NCBI RefSeq assembly: GCF_020080835.1 | Contig: NC_058167.1 | Coordinates: forward strand, 2,356,659-2,420,658 | Reading direction: 5' to 3' | DNA length: 64,000 nt | Origin: Cotesia glomerata | Taxonomy: Eukaryota > Arthropoda > Insecta > Hymenoptera > Braconidae | Shown here: in pieces, positions 10,421-24,800 of the stretch | Numbering within the stretch: position 1 is the stretch's first letter | Layout: each line of letters opens with the position of its first letter | Position numbers and translations under genes: made by a program | The notes under the pieces: model-generated | The model's database searches: none | The model's input: the letters and a program-made list of their open reading frames with translations, nothing else | Told to the model about the DNA's origin: nothing

Positions 10421-11249
10421 TATGGGGTATTGGGGTATTTCATGCCAAATCCACCACTTTTGAACTCGACCCCTTTGGATTTAGCTGAAACTTTATCATT
10501 CGTTTCTACCCTTTGAAAAATATTTTTGAGAATTTTTTCAAATTTTTTTGTCCAACCCACAAAAAGTTATGAATTTTTCAAAAAAATGGCTTTTTTATTT
10601 TCAAATAGCCATAACTTTTTTTGATATTGACCTTTGGATACCTTTTTTTCTTTTAAATTTTTATCTTTAAATGTTCTTTTTGAAAAAATACACAAAAAAA
10701 AATTAAATATGAAAAATTCGACAAAATATCCGGGTTTTTCGAGTAAAATTGTTATTTTTTCATAGTACGTCACTTTTTTTTTTAATTTTTTTTTCTCAAA
10801 AATAAAGTTCAATCAATTTGACAACTATTCCCGCTCATCCCAGACAGGGCCGATTTTTTTTATATTTTTTTTATTTAATTGAAAAAAAAAATTTTTTTTA
10901 TTTTAGAAAATAATGACGTACTATGAAAAAATAACGATTTTACTCGAAAAACCCGGATATTCTGTCGAATTTTTCGTATTTAATTTTTTTTTTTGTGTAT
11001 TTTTTCAAAAAGGACATTCAAAAACAAAAAAGGTATCCAAAGGTATCGAATATCAAAAAAAGTTATGGCTAATTGGAAATAAAAAAGCCATTTTTTTGAC
11101 AAATTCATAACTTTTTTTGGGTTGGACAAAAAAATTTGAAAAAATTCTCAAAAATTTTTTTCAAAGGGTAGAAAAAAATGATAAATTTTCAGCTAAATCG
11201 AAAGGGGTCGAGTTAAAAAATGGTCGATTTGGCATGGAATACCCCATAT
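10421..11249. mobile_element. Palindromic foldback MITE, about 350-bp arms
   Basis: TATGGGGTATT at 10421 is mirrored by AATACCCCATA ending at 11249. The inverted similarity continues inward for about 350 bases: GGGTTGGACAAAAAAATTTG at about 11115 is the complement of the sequence around 10540. About 100-150 bases of poly(A/T)-rich loop remain at 10780-10910. It has no coding capacity. Frames read here are mirror images of each other and are not genes. Confidence 0.85.
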
Positions 11250-11805
11250 ACATTCGAAAAATTAAAAAAAAATAATCGAAAGTAACCACATAGAATATTT
11301 GGAAGTGATCTACTAGAGTACACCCTTAATTAATTATTTTTTCAAGTTTTCAGAAATGGCTAAAAAATTTTTTCTTTTTTGATTCGTTATTTTTACATCG
11401 ATAAATAGTGAAGGTAGCACAAGAAAATAAGGCAAAAAACTTTCTTTTAGAAAAAAATTTTGACTTTCGAAAATTTGATGATAATTTTTCATAACTTTTT
11501 GTTCATTTTTGTTTTTTTTTAACTATCTGTCCTATTTATCGATGTGAAAGTAACAAAAAAAAAGGGTTAAGAAACTTTTCGACGTTGTTAATTACTTATA
11601 CTATCAAAACAGTTTAAATAAATAATGGTAGAAAAATATACAATTAAGTACGAAGTAATAGTCGCCATTATTAAGAAAAAAAAATTAGAATGTTAATTTA
11701 ATTTTTTTCTTATAATTCAAAGTGATAAAAATTATTCATCCATTAATTTTTTATTCATTAATCTTTCAAAAGCTTGAAAAATTGACAACTTGAAATAGTT
11801 GTTTT
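11250..11805. other. AT-rich 3' flank of Sirt6
   Basis: The sequence lies downstream of the Sirt6 stop codon and must include its 3' UTR and polyadenylation site. Several TTTATT (minus-strand AATAAA) motifs occur in 11690-11770, too many to choose one. Nothing else is visible. Confidence 0.5.
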
Positions 11806-12063
11806 CTAAAAAATTTTATTTTTTTTTACTGTGTTGACATTTTTTTTTCGATTATGAGTTTTACGGATTGATTTGTAGAGTTCTTTCATTTTTTTTATTT
11901 GGTGTAATGAAATTGTCCATTCCATATTTGTCGGCAGTGTATTCATGTTTTTCGTCATATCAAAACTACTATCATAATTGGGGATTTGCAATAGTAAGTT
12001 TCCCATAACAATGGAAAATATATCATCAACATTGCCATTAATCACCAGATCAGCTTGTTTATC
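11806..12063 (-). CDS. Sirt6: Sirt6 terminal coding exon
   Basis: The exon has 258 bases: 85 codons and a TAG stop at 11806-11808. The acceptor is TATTTTAG before GAT at 12063. The frame starts DKQADLVINGNVDDIFSIVM and LLLQIPNYD, matching the 'KHD..ADL.I.G.vD.v...lm..L...IP..d' stretch that closes the sirtuin-6 fold. A lysine-rich tail follows (KKMKELYKS, RKTHNRKKNVN), shorter and less proline-rich than in vertebrates; it probably carries nuclear localisation signals. Confidence 0.92.
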   Translation of the reverse strand, partial: DKQADLVINGNVDDIFSIVMGNLLLQIPNYDSSFDMTKNMNTLPTNMEWTISLHQIKKMKELYKSIRKTHNRKKNVNTVKKNKIF

Positions 12064-14162
12064 CTAAAATACAAATACATTAATAAGCTATCATGCGTTT
12101 CAAAATTGAAGATATTAAATTATACTGACATGTTTAGTTGATTGTAGATTACAAATAACGAGACGGCCGCCATGATTTTTCGTGAGTAAAGGTAGATTTG
12201 CACTTGGGACTATTTGTAACGAAGTGCCTAAACAAATACTCAAATCTGCAACGCTGTAATACAATCCTCTTTATTAAAACAGATGAATTGAAAATAAGTG
12301 TGAAGTGAACTGAGTGTCAAATTATCGCAAAAATATGGTCCCCGATTCCTTATTGATTGAAAAATTAAAGCGCGCAATTTAAATTCCTATATTAATGTTA
12401 GATTCAATTTTACATTTAGAAACAAAATTAGTAAGACGGTTGACCCAACAGGCCAACCCTGCAAATTCCCGCTAGTTTCAAATGCAAAGCGCTCGAAATT
12501 TCATTTATTACCACGTTTTTAAGCTCTCCAAGCACATCTTGCACTCATTGAAAAATATAAGGGGACGTACATCAAGGAAACACCCTGAATAATCGAGCTC
12601 ATAGTTTCTGAAAGATTATTTTATGTTGCTACTTTGAGAAAAAACTGTTTGAAAATAATTCTTTATGAACGTCCGAATGTCTGTATGTAGCTGCATTTTT
12701 GTATGTAGTCATGATAACTCCCGAAAAAATTTACGTTTCGAAATCAAGTTTTGTTTCTTATAGCTTCAGAATTACAAAGAGTGGTTTCGTACTGCAGATG
12801 GCTGTATTATTCGGTCTCGTTTAATTTAAATTAATAAGAAACTAAAATCGACTGTGATATATCTACATCCTAACAAAAACAGTTTCACTATAAAAAATTG
12901 CGCCAAGTCCACGTTCAGAAGATTATTTTCAAAAAATAACTGTCATGATTTTCAATAATAAAAAATTTAGTTGTCTGTAAAGTCGGTTGACGGACAATAG
13001 TTTTACATGATAACGTCAAAAAGAAACATTGATGAAAAATTGCATACTTTTGTGAATTGAATTAAATTATTATCACTGAATTATCATTATTTTGTATTTA
13101 AAAATTAAAAAATTTTGAATATTTAAAAATTATTTTAACAAAAAAAAAAGGACTTATTGACGTCATGCGAGAAGAGAGATATATGTGTCACAAGCCAACG
13201 CTTAAGCCTCTCTATCGCTTGTTGCGCGCTCTCGCTTGCACACAGGCTCAGGCGGAACGGGACACTTTTTCGTGTGCACTGCCAGTGTTCATCAATTTAT
13301 AAGACGTTATCACGTCAAAAAGGACTTATTGATACAATGTTAATCAAAAGTTGATACAATGATTTGATAATTGATTTAATTATTATTATTTATAATTAAT
13401 ATTAATTATTTTATCAATTTATTATTATTTTATTATTAACTATTTTATTAATTTATCGTTTATAATTATTATTAATTTATTTATTTATAATTAATATTAT
13501 ATATTAACAATTATTAATATTATCAACAATAATAATCTAATATCATTGATATAATTTGACATAAATATTTTTAAAACTAGTTTAAAACATTAATTTTTAA
13601 TTTTCAAATATTATTTACAGTTTTTGAAAATTTAATTTAAATAATTTGTTTAAATATAATCACGAACAATTAGTTATAGAACAATATTCTAACTGTTAAC
13701 TCTGACATCATGCGAGAAGAGAGATATATGTGTCACAAGCCAACGCTTAGGCATCTCTATCGCTTGTTGCGCGCTCTCACTTGCACACACAGGCTCAGGC
13801 GGAACGGGACACTTTTTCGTGTGCACTGCCAGTGTTCATCAATTTATAAGACGTTATCACGTCAAAAAGGACTTATTGATACATTGTTGATCAAAAATTG
13901 ATACAATAATTTGATAATTGATGTAATTATTATCATTTAAAATTAATATTAATTATATTTTTAATTCATTATTTTTTATTATTATTTTATTATTAATTAT
14001 TTTATGAATTTATCGTTTATAATTATTATTAATTTATTTATTTAAAATAAATATTATTTATTAACAATTATTAATATTATCAACAATAATAATCTAATAT
14101 AATTGATTTTTATTTTACATAAATGTTTTTAAAACTAGTTAAAAACATTAATTATTAATTTT

Positions 14163-14256
<94 letters not shown>

Positions 14257-17200
14257 GGTGATTTTTTTTTAATTTTTTTTTTTTCGGTCCCATCGTGAAT
14301 TCTTGTTGGAAATACCCAAAAAATTCCCTGAAAGTTTGAGCTCTTAATATTAATTAACGTCCTCGACCAAGGCATGTGAATATTTCCCATTGAAAATACA
14401 CAAAAACTTTGATTTTTAATTTTGAATTTCTAAAAAGCTCAGCGGCATTTCATGGGATCACTTTGATCGAAGATGGTTTTCTTAGAATTTAACGCTCTAC
14501 AAAAGTGCCCATTGCCGCAAAGTCAAAACTCACACTGGCGAGGCAGTACGGGCCACTGAACCTGATTTTTTCATAAAATTGGCGTTTTTTCGCATTTATC
14601 TCGTAAATAATAAGAGCTACGGAAAAAATGTAAATAACAAACTTGTAGGGAATTCAATTTTCAACAAAAAAGTCCTATGAACCGAATCGCTAAGATCAAT
14701 ATTAAGCGAGATATTAAGCCTTGAATATATTTTTTCGTGAAATTTTGGCCGATCATTGATTTAAACTTTATTAATATCTTGTTTACTTTCTCTGTTTTTA
14801 TATTTTTTCTTCAATATATTTTTTAAGGCTAGAAAAACAGGATATGATAAGTATCTTACATTATAAAAGCTTATATCTTAAGAATCTTTAATAAATAATG
14901 GATTTACGAGTTTCTGCATAAAACTTATGAATTCAATTACACTTAAATAATTTATATATTATTAACAGTTTATTAAATTATGATAGTTCGAATTATATTA
15001 ACAACAATAAGTATTTAATAAAAATAAAAACAACAATACCAATTAATTATTATTGAAAGCAGAAAAATGAATTGTTAGATTAATTCATTGTCAATATATT
15101 GTGATTTTTTACACGATGTGTATTGAGATCGATGGTGCTGAACAGTTTGAAAAATTCTTTGTCTTTCATCTTCGTTATAAGTCAATACTTCATTAAAACT
15201 TTCGGCTAGCGCTACTTCTCTTTCCGCAGTATCGTTTACTACTTTTAACTTTTTGAATGTATCATAACATCGTTTATACTCAAGATTTGATTCCCACAAA
15301 CTTGGATCTGTATGCAAAAATTCATAGGGGAGCTCAAATTGCTCAAAAATAAACAACGAGTTTGGATTAACAAAATCGCTTATGTTTTTCTCAGATAACG
15401 ACGTTATTTCTTCATAAGCGACTGATAAACGTTTATTAGGCTTTTTGACCGCTACCTGGGAATTTATTTTTTGTACGATCTTTACTTTTTCTTCTACTGA
15501 CACAGTTTCATCAAAAAGAGCCAAACAAGCAAGATTTTCGTGTAATTACCACAAATGCCGAGACAATTTATCGAGTGCTGCATTTGCAATTTCTGGATGT
15601 ATTTTTCTGTAGTCAATAAGATCTTTTACTAATTGCAAATCCGAGTTTGGAGCATTTATTGCATTAGGAGCAGTAAACCATATTTTTACATAAAATATTA
15701 CGATGAAAACACATATTTTCTGCAAAATTTTTTTTTCGTTTGCTCCCATTTTAAACTGGTTTCTAAACATATATATTTTCAAGCAATAGAGAGCTTTCGA
15801 TTACCACCGTGCGTGATGAAAAGCACCAGGTGCTTTAAATTCGGCTCTATGACTTTTGATACCACCCAAAAAGATACAGCTCAGCTCCAAAAACTCCTTG
15901 TAATCATTTCTCGGATGATGATTCTAACAAAAAATAAGAAAAATTTAATAATTGCGGCCAGAAAAGAAGATATTTTCAGAATTTTAAAGTAAAAAATATT
16001 ATTTAAAAGGCAAAATTTATAAAACTAAATCACTTAAAAATTCGAGTTATATCGAAGTATACAAAATAACTACACTGATAAAAGGATTTATTTACTATTA
16101 ATAATTTGATTTATTTGAAGATAATAATTTAATTTAATAAATATTTTTTATCATTAAATAAATATTTATTAGGGAGAAAAGTACATTTAATAATATTTAA
16201 TAAATATTTATTAATAGATAACAAATATTTATTAACAGTTAATAAATACTTGGTTGAGTGAATTTGTTTGGCTTGCAATGTCATATGATATGAAGGTTGC
16301 TTATAAACAAAAATCATCCTTATCAATTATTTGCATTAATTATATTACATTATAATAACATTTATTGTAAACTACCAAATTCTATCACAGCTAATAATTA
16401 TTTTTATATCTTTACATATTAAAAACGTTAATTTATTAAGTGAATTAAATTATTATCACTGTATTCTCGTTATAGGGTTATAACATTGGTCAAAACAATA
16501 TTGCTATTTTTGCTTTTTATCCTAAATAAATATTTGTTAACAGTTAACAAATATTTATTAACTATTAATAAATTAATAAATATTTATTAACAGTTAATAA
16601 ATTCTACGTAATGAATACTAATTAACTGTTAATAAATATTTATCAAATCCCCATGATGTTAAAAATCATTTATTAACAGTTAATAAAGCTTATTAAATAT
16701 TAACAAGTCCTTCTATCAGTGTATCAGAAAGATCTAATGACTGTAAAAGAAATTAACTTTATAAATAATAATTCTTTCAATGGTAAAATTATTTATGAAT
16801 TAATTAATACCTTCAGTTGATTTTCTATGAAGTCAAGAATATCGTCTTTTCTTTTTATTTAAAATAAGTGCAATATCTTTATCCTCTGTGCCGATTTCAT
16901 ACGCAGATTTATCAATTTTTTCCCAATTATCTCTGAGTCTTTTGAAAATTGGTACATTTGGACTATTCGTCATTGGCCAAGCAACTTCTGCAACATTTCG
17001 TAACATCAATTCAGAAGTATGATGGCGACAAGCAAGATATAATAAGTCACGGCCAATTTTATCTTCTAATAATGCACATGCGCCATTAAAATAACCTAAA
17101 ACAAAGAATTAGTTATTGATAAACTGTTATTTAATTATCAGTTATTCAAATTTTTGACTCAGCTTATATTTTAACTCAACATTCGTAAAATAATTAAAAA

Positions 17201-20200
17201 ATTAATCAAATTCTTATTTGAAAATTTCTTCCCAAGTCAAAAAACAAATACTGTGATATAAATTCATTCAACCACAACATTAACTTACCGGTATTTGAAC
17301 TAGTTGTATCAAAGCACATTGCTTTAACATTATCGCAAAGATCCCACTCTATCAGCGTTTCAAAAATGGCTGAAGCTTGGCTTTCACCTGTGCCATCAGA
17401 GAGAATCGGAGTTTTTAAATTTTTATCAGTATTTATTCCGGTGACGTGTATTGATAATCGTTCTGCTTTTGGTTGACCATTTCCCGCAGGAAGCATCTTT
17501 CCATCCCAGTGCACTACGAGAGAGTCATCAAAAATTTCTTCTTCTTTGATCGTATCGACAATTTCTTCTCTTTTTGAAATACGCGCATTGCGAATAGTGG
17601 AGTAACTTAAATTATATTTATCAATCTCAAGTCCTAAACTTTGAATAACAGCAGAAATGATGTACATCGCATTTCTGTTACTAGTTTTAGTTCTATCTAG
17701 TGCTAATACTAATTCCGAAGTCAGAATATCAATTTTATTTTTCTTAGGCGCTGGCATCTTAGTATCTTCAAAGTCTGAACAAGTTCGCTTCAATTCACTG
17801 GAATTTGATATGGAACTACAGAAACTATTTAAGGACGACTGTTGGGATAATTTCATTCCTGAAATGAAAAATGTTAACAGTGAATTAGTAAACATATTAG
17901 CTGAATGTTAAACAAATCAAATATAATTAAACAAAACTATTATAATATTAGAACTAACCAATTTCCTCATTATTGGGAGTTTCTACTTCCATCGCAGACA
18001 GATTTCCAGAAGTTTCTTCTGGTATAACGTCAATTGCTGGTAGATGGATATTTCTATTTCCTTTACGACAATCTGTCAAAAATTGCTGCAAATTTTTCGG
18101 TAAATTTTTTAGTGCAGCACAATTTGCAATGTCAAATAATTTATCAAGACGTTTGCTAAACTGTTCCACATTTGTTCGTTGTCTTTTCGATGTCTTTGCA
18201 CGACTTCGATGATTCTTCAGTTTCATGTAGTCACTGTGAATTTTTTCCAATTTTTTAATACTGTGCTGAGGTCGAGAAGTTGGAATCAAAAGATTAGCCC
18301 AAATAGCATTCGTATCACTGATCACACTACTAGCACTTGCTCGTATACTTAATTTTAAGGATTGATGTTTGTACATAAAGAGATTCAATACATCCCTACA
18401 CGAAGGTTACTTAATATTATTAATATTATGAATTTCCAATCCAATTAAATAATTATAAACTCTATTTCCGATTTGTTCAGACATCTTTGACAAGAATAAA
18501 AATGATAGAAAAATGTAACGCAACGTAAAGCATACAAATGCGACGCGAGTACATTCAGTGTTCACTGAGCTTTGTTCTCGATATTTGCGGCATTAGTATC
18601 ACACAATAAAGAACAAAGAAAGCGCTGCAATTAGGCGGGCAATTTATTAAACTAATTCAAGGTTACGTAAAAGAGGGGATTTTTGGAGAGGAGAGAGGCT
18701 TTCGATTTGCGGACAATGACTGAGCTTTCGCTGGTCGCGTACTTTTTGTCAAACGTTGTTGATCAACTGGTGGGGGAATCACCGCGATGTTAGTTACATC
18801 GCAACGTTGCCATTAGATTATTAAGTACCTACTGACGGAGAAGAAACAAAGAGAAAAGAGTTTGATTAAATGTTTATTATCATTAAAGGTTAAATATTGT
18901 AGATTATTAATTTTGCTTTAGTTTTCTAGCCTTAGAAAAATATATTGAAGAGAAAATATAAAAAACAGAAAAAGTAAACAAGATATTAATAAGTTTAAAT
19001 CAATGATCGGCCAAAATTTCACGAAAAAATATATTCAAGGCTTAATATCTCGCTTAATATTGATCTTAGCGATTTGGTTCATAGGACTTTTTTTGTTGGA
19101 AATTGAATTTTCTACAAGTTTGTCATTTACATTTTTTCCGTAGCTCTTGATATTTACGAGATAAATGCGAAAAAACGCCAATTTTATGAAAAAATCAGGT
19201 TCAGTGGCCCGTACTGCCTCGCCAGTGTGAGTTACGACTTTGCGGCAATGGGCACTTTTGTAGAGCGTTCAAAAAAACCATCTTCGATCAAAGTGATCCC
19301 ATGAAATGCCGCTGAGCTTTAGAAATTCAAAAATTAAAAATCAAAGTTTTTGTGTATTTTCAATGGGAAATATTCACATGCCTTGGTCGAGGACGTTAAT
19401 TAATATTAAGAGCTCAAACTTTCAGGGAATTTTTTTTTGGGTATTTCCAACAAGAATTCACGATGGGACCGAAAAAAAAAAAATAAAGTAAAAAAAAAAT
19501 CACCCTAATATATATATATATATATATTAGGGTGTCATTTTTAGGAGATATTTTTTTTTTTACTGCTATACCAGAAAGTCTGCTAGTATATAGAAAATAA
19601 AAAATTATGCCGCTGAGCTCAAGGTTTTAAGTCCAATAGCGGCTTAGCTCATCAAAAAATTTGATTTCCCATTTAAATAACACAGGAAAAATTTTTTTTT
19701 TGTTCCAAGTGGACTTTTCGTTATTAAAAAATTTTTTTTTCAAAAACCCTCTTATGGCTTTTGTAGGAAATTAAATTTTCTACAAAAATATCTCTTTGGA
19801 CGAAGACTGTAGAACCACTATTTTCGAGGTTATAGCCCGTTAAACGGTGACATTTAAAAAAATACACATAATATTCCATTTAATTTTCAATTTATTACTC
19901 TTAGATGAATAATTTAATTTTATTGTACATTTTTGAGCATTAAAATTTTTAATTAAAGTATTGACTCGTTTCAATATAATAATCTAAGTCAAATCATTAT
20001 TAAATAGTTATTACGATTGTGAAATAATAACACTTATGGATTGAAATCATATTTTCGCGCATATTTAAAGCAATATATTTTTTAAAAATTTATCTGTTTC
20101 AAGAACAATTTTCACTCAGCCAGATAGAGGCTTCGGGACTCCGCTACATTTGTATTTTCATCGTATTAGTATACATAACAGCATGGTATTGTGCGCCTTC

Positions 20201-21824
20201 AGCAATCCAAGCTCCTCGACAGAATTTAGAATTTATGAACGATTAACTGAATTATAAAAAAATAAATAAAAATTTTTCAGAAGTAGCGTCAAAAAAATTC
20301 AGCAATCACTTGTGGTATTTATCTGAACAACTTATTTGTTTGTCATTATTTGATAATAATGTTAGCGCAGAAATCAAATTAAAATTAATTGAATCGATTC
20401 AGAAAAAAAAATTTAAATTAAAAACTTTGAACGATTTAATGTGAAAAATGTTAATATTAATTTCTTACTAGACAAAGAATTGTATGACTTTGCATCAGAA
20501 GAGTCGATGATTATTCTTAAAAGGTCGGAACTCCCAACTGATTTTTTAAATGTACATCCTGATCAGTGGATATCTGACAAAAGTTACAATACGTGCCTAA
20601 AAATTTTAAAACATTTACACGTTGTTAATGATACTGCGGAACGGGCGGTCCAATTAATGGAAGCCTACAATAAAAGCTTAACTGCTGATGAAGAGCAGAA
20701 ACAGTACTTATTGAAATTTTCAGCTATGCACAGGAAAATATTTTCCTATGCTAACAAGCAGACGTTAATGTTACCATTTTTAGATAAATGAAAAAATGAA
20801 ATTTTTTGTAATTATAACGATTAATTAATAATAATTTGACTTAGATTATTATATTGAAACGAGTCAATACTTTAATTAAAAATTTTAATCCTCAAAAATG
20901 TACAATAAAATTAAATTATTCATGTCAGAGTAATAAATTGAAAATTAAATGGAATTTAATGTGTATTTTTTTAATTGCTGCCGTTTTACGGGCTATAACT
21001 TCGAAAATAGTGGTTCTACAGTCTTCGTCCAAAGAAATATTTTTGTAGAGAATTTAATTTCCTACAAAAGCCATAAAAAGGTTTTTCGAAAAAAAATTTT
21101 TTTAATAACGAAAAGTCCACTTGAAACAAAAAAATTAGAAAAACGGTTGACCCTAAAGGCCATCCCTGCAACTTCCCGTTAATTCCGTTAATACCTGGCC
21201 GCTTTTTTGAGCTCTTCGAGCTCAAAAGTACAATCTGTGTGTTGTTTTAAGCTCTCCGAACTCAAAAAGATACCTTTTCTATGCTTTTGAGCTCTTTGAG
21301 CTCAAAAGTCTGATAGAAGTTTCATAGAACACTATTTTTTGAATGTTCATACCGCAATAACTTTTGAATGAATGAACCGATTTTTACGCGGTTGGCGGCA
21401 TTCTACGTAGTTTTTTAAGCCTTATAAATAATTCCTAAGTTTCAATTGGTCAAACTAGAAATTTCGGAGTAACTCTGAAAAAACACTTCTTTCGGTTTTC
21501 TTTCGTTCACGATATCTCTCGAACGAATCAACCGATTTTGACCGGATTGGCGGCAATCGACGTGGTTTTTCAAGGTTGAGAGCTGATTAGTTTTTGGAAT
21601 CGATCAGTTGAGCCGTTTAAAAGTTATCCCAAAAAAACCACTTCAGAAAAAATTTTTTTTCCTACTTTTTTTTAGATTTCTCCAAATTTCTCAAAATCTA
21701 TCGGTCCGAATCGGTTCAAATTAACAGGAAATCTAAGTTTGGCAAAGCCCTTTCGAATGGCACCAACCGCGATGAAATCGGTTCAACAGTTCAAAAGTTA
21801 TAAGAGGTTTACATACTTACACAC

Positions 21825-21897
<73 letters not shown>

Positions 21898-24800
21898 CAG
21901 CGCATGACCTGCTCATGCAATCCGTGCGAGAACTAGAGCTTGACTTGGTACTGATAGCAGAGCCATATAAACACCTGAGTACCCAACCCTGGGAATCTGA
22001 CAGCACATTCAAAGCTGTCATCTGGTCATGTGGCAAGCTCCCTTTCCAAAATGCAGTCGACAACAGCAATGCCGGCTTTGTAGCAGTATCAGTAGAGGGC
22101 ATCCGCTTCTATAGCTGTTACGCACCACCTAGCCTCTCTACTGTCGAATTCACCGCATTTCTGGATCGACTTACCGAGGACGCGAAGCATTACCACCCAG
22201 TGGCAATAGCTGGGGACTTCAACGCCTGGGCAGTAGACTGGGGTAGCAAGAATACAAACGCGCGAGGAAAGGAATTACTAGAAGCCTTTTCTACATTAGA
22301 TGTAGTACTGCTCAACAATGGTGACACACCAACCTACACCAAAGGAGACACAAGTTCTATTGTAGATCTCACTTTCGTCAGTGGCAGCCTCACCAGAGGT
22401 AATATCAACTGGAAGGTGATGGATACCTACACAGCCAGCGACCACAACGCGATTCTCTGGGAAATATTAAACGCCCAGAGCCCGAGAAGACCTAAAAAGC
22501 AACAACACCATTGGTTGGAAGGTAAAACTCTTGACCCAAGGGCATTGTTAGTAGCTCTCAATAGTGACCAGATTATCGCGGGCTGCGCAGAAGAGAAGAC
22601 CAAGGACCTGATGAAAAGAGTGACCCAGGCGTGTGACGCCAGTATGTCTCGTAGACGTGGCATAAACACAAGACCTTCCGTTCACTGGTGGAACGACCAC
22701 ATCAGCGCCCTTCGTAAAGAGTGTCATCAGAAGAGAAGAATATCTCAGCGTGGCTACCGACGACCTAACTCTGTGGAGCTGGTCGCAGAGTACAAAAAAG
22801 CCCGTCGATCCCTGAACAAAGCCATCAAAGATAGCAAAAGAAAATGCTGGAAGGAGCTCATCAACGAGGTGGACAGAGATCTGTGGGGTAGGCCGTATAA
22901 GGTGGTCATGACCCATCTTAAAAACCAGCTAATGCCATCACCCACGTGTCCTCAACTCCTACAGAAGATTGTAAACGCGTTGTTCCCCGAACAAAGCAAG
23001 TTTAACTACCTATTAGCGCAGAATGAAATGGATGACATTCCATCTGTCACGGAGGGAGAACTGTTGGAGGCTTGTAATCGTGTAGGGAACAATAAAGCGC
23101 CGGGATTGGACGGGGTCCCCAATATTGCTTTTAAAACAACTATAAAAGCAGTGCCATCATTGTTCCTGGACGTCTACGACACATGCCTCAAGAAAGGGAT
23201 TTTCCCTTGGAAGTGGAAGCAGCAACGACTAGTACTACTTCCAAAAGGGAAAAAGCCACCAGAAGAACCGTCATCTTATCGACCACTTTGTATGTTAGAC
23301 ACGGCAGGTAAGATACTTGAGCGTATAATCCACCAAAGAATAGAAGCAGTTGTCGATCCACTCCTGGCAGACAACCAGTATGGTTTTCGGAAAGGACGAT
23401 CAACCCTGGACGCAATCAACTTGGTTGTTGCAACGGCCAAGGAGGCAATCGAAGGGATCAGATGGAAGGGTGGAGCGAAGAAGTACTGCCTGGTGGCCAC
23501 TCTGGACATCAAAAATGCCTTCAACTCCGCCAACTGGGACTGCATTATGCAAGCCTTGGAAGAGAAAAACGTACCAGGATACCTACGTAGGATAGTGGCT
23601 AGCTACTTCACGGACAGAATCCTGAGATACGACACGAAAAATGGTCCAAACGAGTACGGTATTACCGGAGGTGTACCCCAGGGTTCTGTTCTGGGTCCAC
23701 TTCTGTGGAATGTCATGGATGATGGCCTGCTGAGACTGACTCTTCCAAGAAGTGTCAAGCTTGTTGCATATGCAGACGATGTAGCTGTCGTAATTTATTT
23801 ATTTATTTATTTCTTATACATAGACCCAACAGCACTAGCCATTAACAGGGCCATTCTAACAATATATACAGCGATACAGTGTAACAGTATGAGGTGCCAT
23901 TAAGATATTTTTTAACATAAAAATATTAATACATAAATAACAAAAAAAAAAAAAAAAGAAAAATACACAGGAAAGAAAAATGAGTAAATACTATTGTCTC
24001 ATAGACAAGAGAATTGACGCTAAAGCACTGGTCGCTATTGGTTGGTTAAATCCTAGGAGGTCAAGAGACTCAGCATTGTTTAAAAAAAAATTACAGATCT
24101 GCGCTATTCTGTAAATAGGGGCTGATTGCTCAAAGTTAGATCGCGCTAGTGGTAGGTAACATGGTGTGTATGTTCTAGGAGCCCTCGATGGGACATTTAT
24201 CGATAATTGTTCCAGCAGTTTAGGACAGTCTATAGAGTTACGTAAGAGTCCCTTGCCAAATAAAAAAGCAGCAATAACTCTCCTCTCCTCCAAGGACAGC
24301 ATTCCCGTGGTTGCACACAGTTTTGTATAATCTGTCCCAACTGTTGGGTATTCACCATTCACTTTGTAGCACAGATACTTTAAAAATCTCCGTTGAACCT
24401 TCTCAATCTCGTTTATGCTTTTCCTGAATGATGGAGACCAAACTACTGAGGCATATTCAAGTTTCAGACGAACCAGAGATACGTATAGAACTTTGATTGC
24501 TTGTACGTTCGTAAAGTTTTTTGTGTTCCTTATTACGAAACCAAGTGTTTTGAGAGCACTATTTATTATACTTTTATAATGGTCTACAAAGGTTAAGCGA
24601 GAGTCAAAGATTACACCTAAGTCTCTGCACACCGTGGTTCGCTCAAGAACAATACCATTAATCCTATATTGAAAGACTGTATGTGTGCGTGAACGACAGA
24701 ACGTCATAACTTTACATTTAGTTTCATTAAGAGGTAATTTATTGTCTCTACACCAGAGGGCAAGCGCATCAAGGTTACTTTGTAGAAAATGACAGTCTAC

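Larger units (their letters stand above)
14253..19508 (-). mobile_element. Long-TIR DNA transposon 1 (5.26 kb, about 590-bp TIRs, TA flanks)
   Basis: The ends are TTAGGGTGATTTTT at 14253 and AAAAATCACCCTAA ending at 19508. Inverted similarity extends about 590 bases (to about 14840 on the left and from about 18925 on the right), at high but not perfect identity. (TA)n flanks both sides. The interior carries a multi-exon transposase-like gene on the minus strand. The superfamily is uncertain. The adjacent element at 19527-30140 shares the end motif and a homologous protein. Confidence 0.85.

Noticed and set aside
10567..11110. Two similar small proteins on opposite strands
   Set aside because: They are the same sequence read in the two arms of a palindromic element; rich in Lys/Phe from A/T runs.
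13157..13901. Paired 63-65-codon frames that look like duplicated genes
   Set aside because: They are the heads of a 545-bp tandem repeat, without a conserved protein motif; third-position changes are not favoured as far as I can see.
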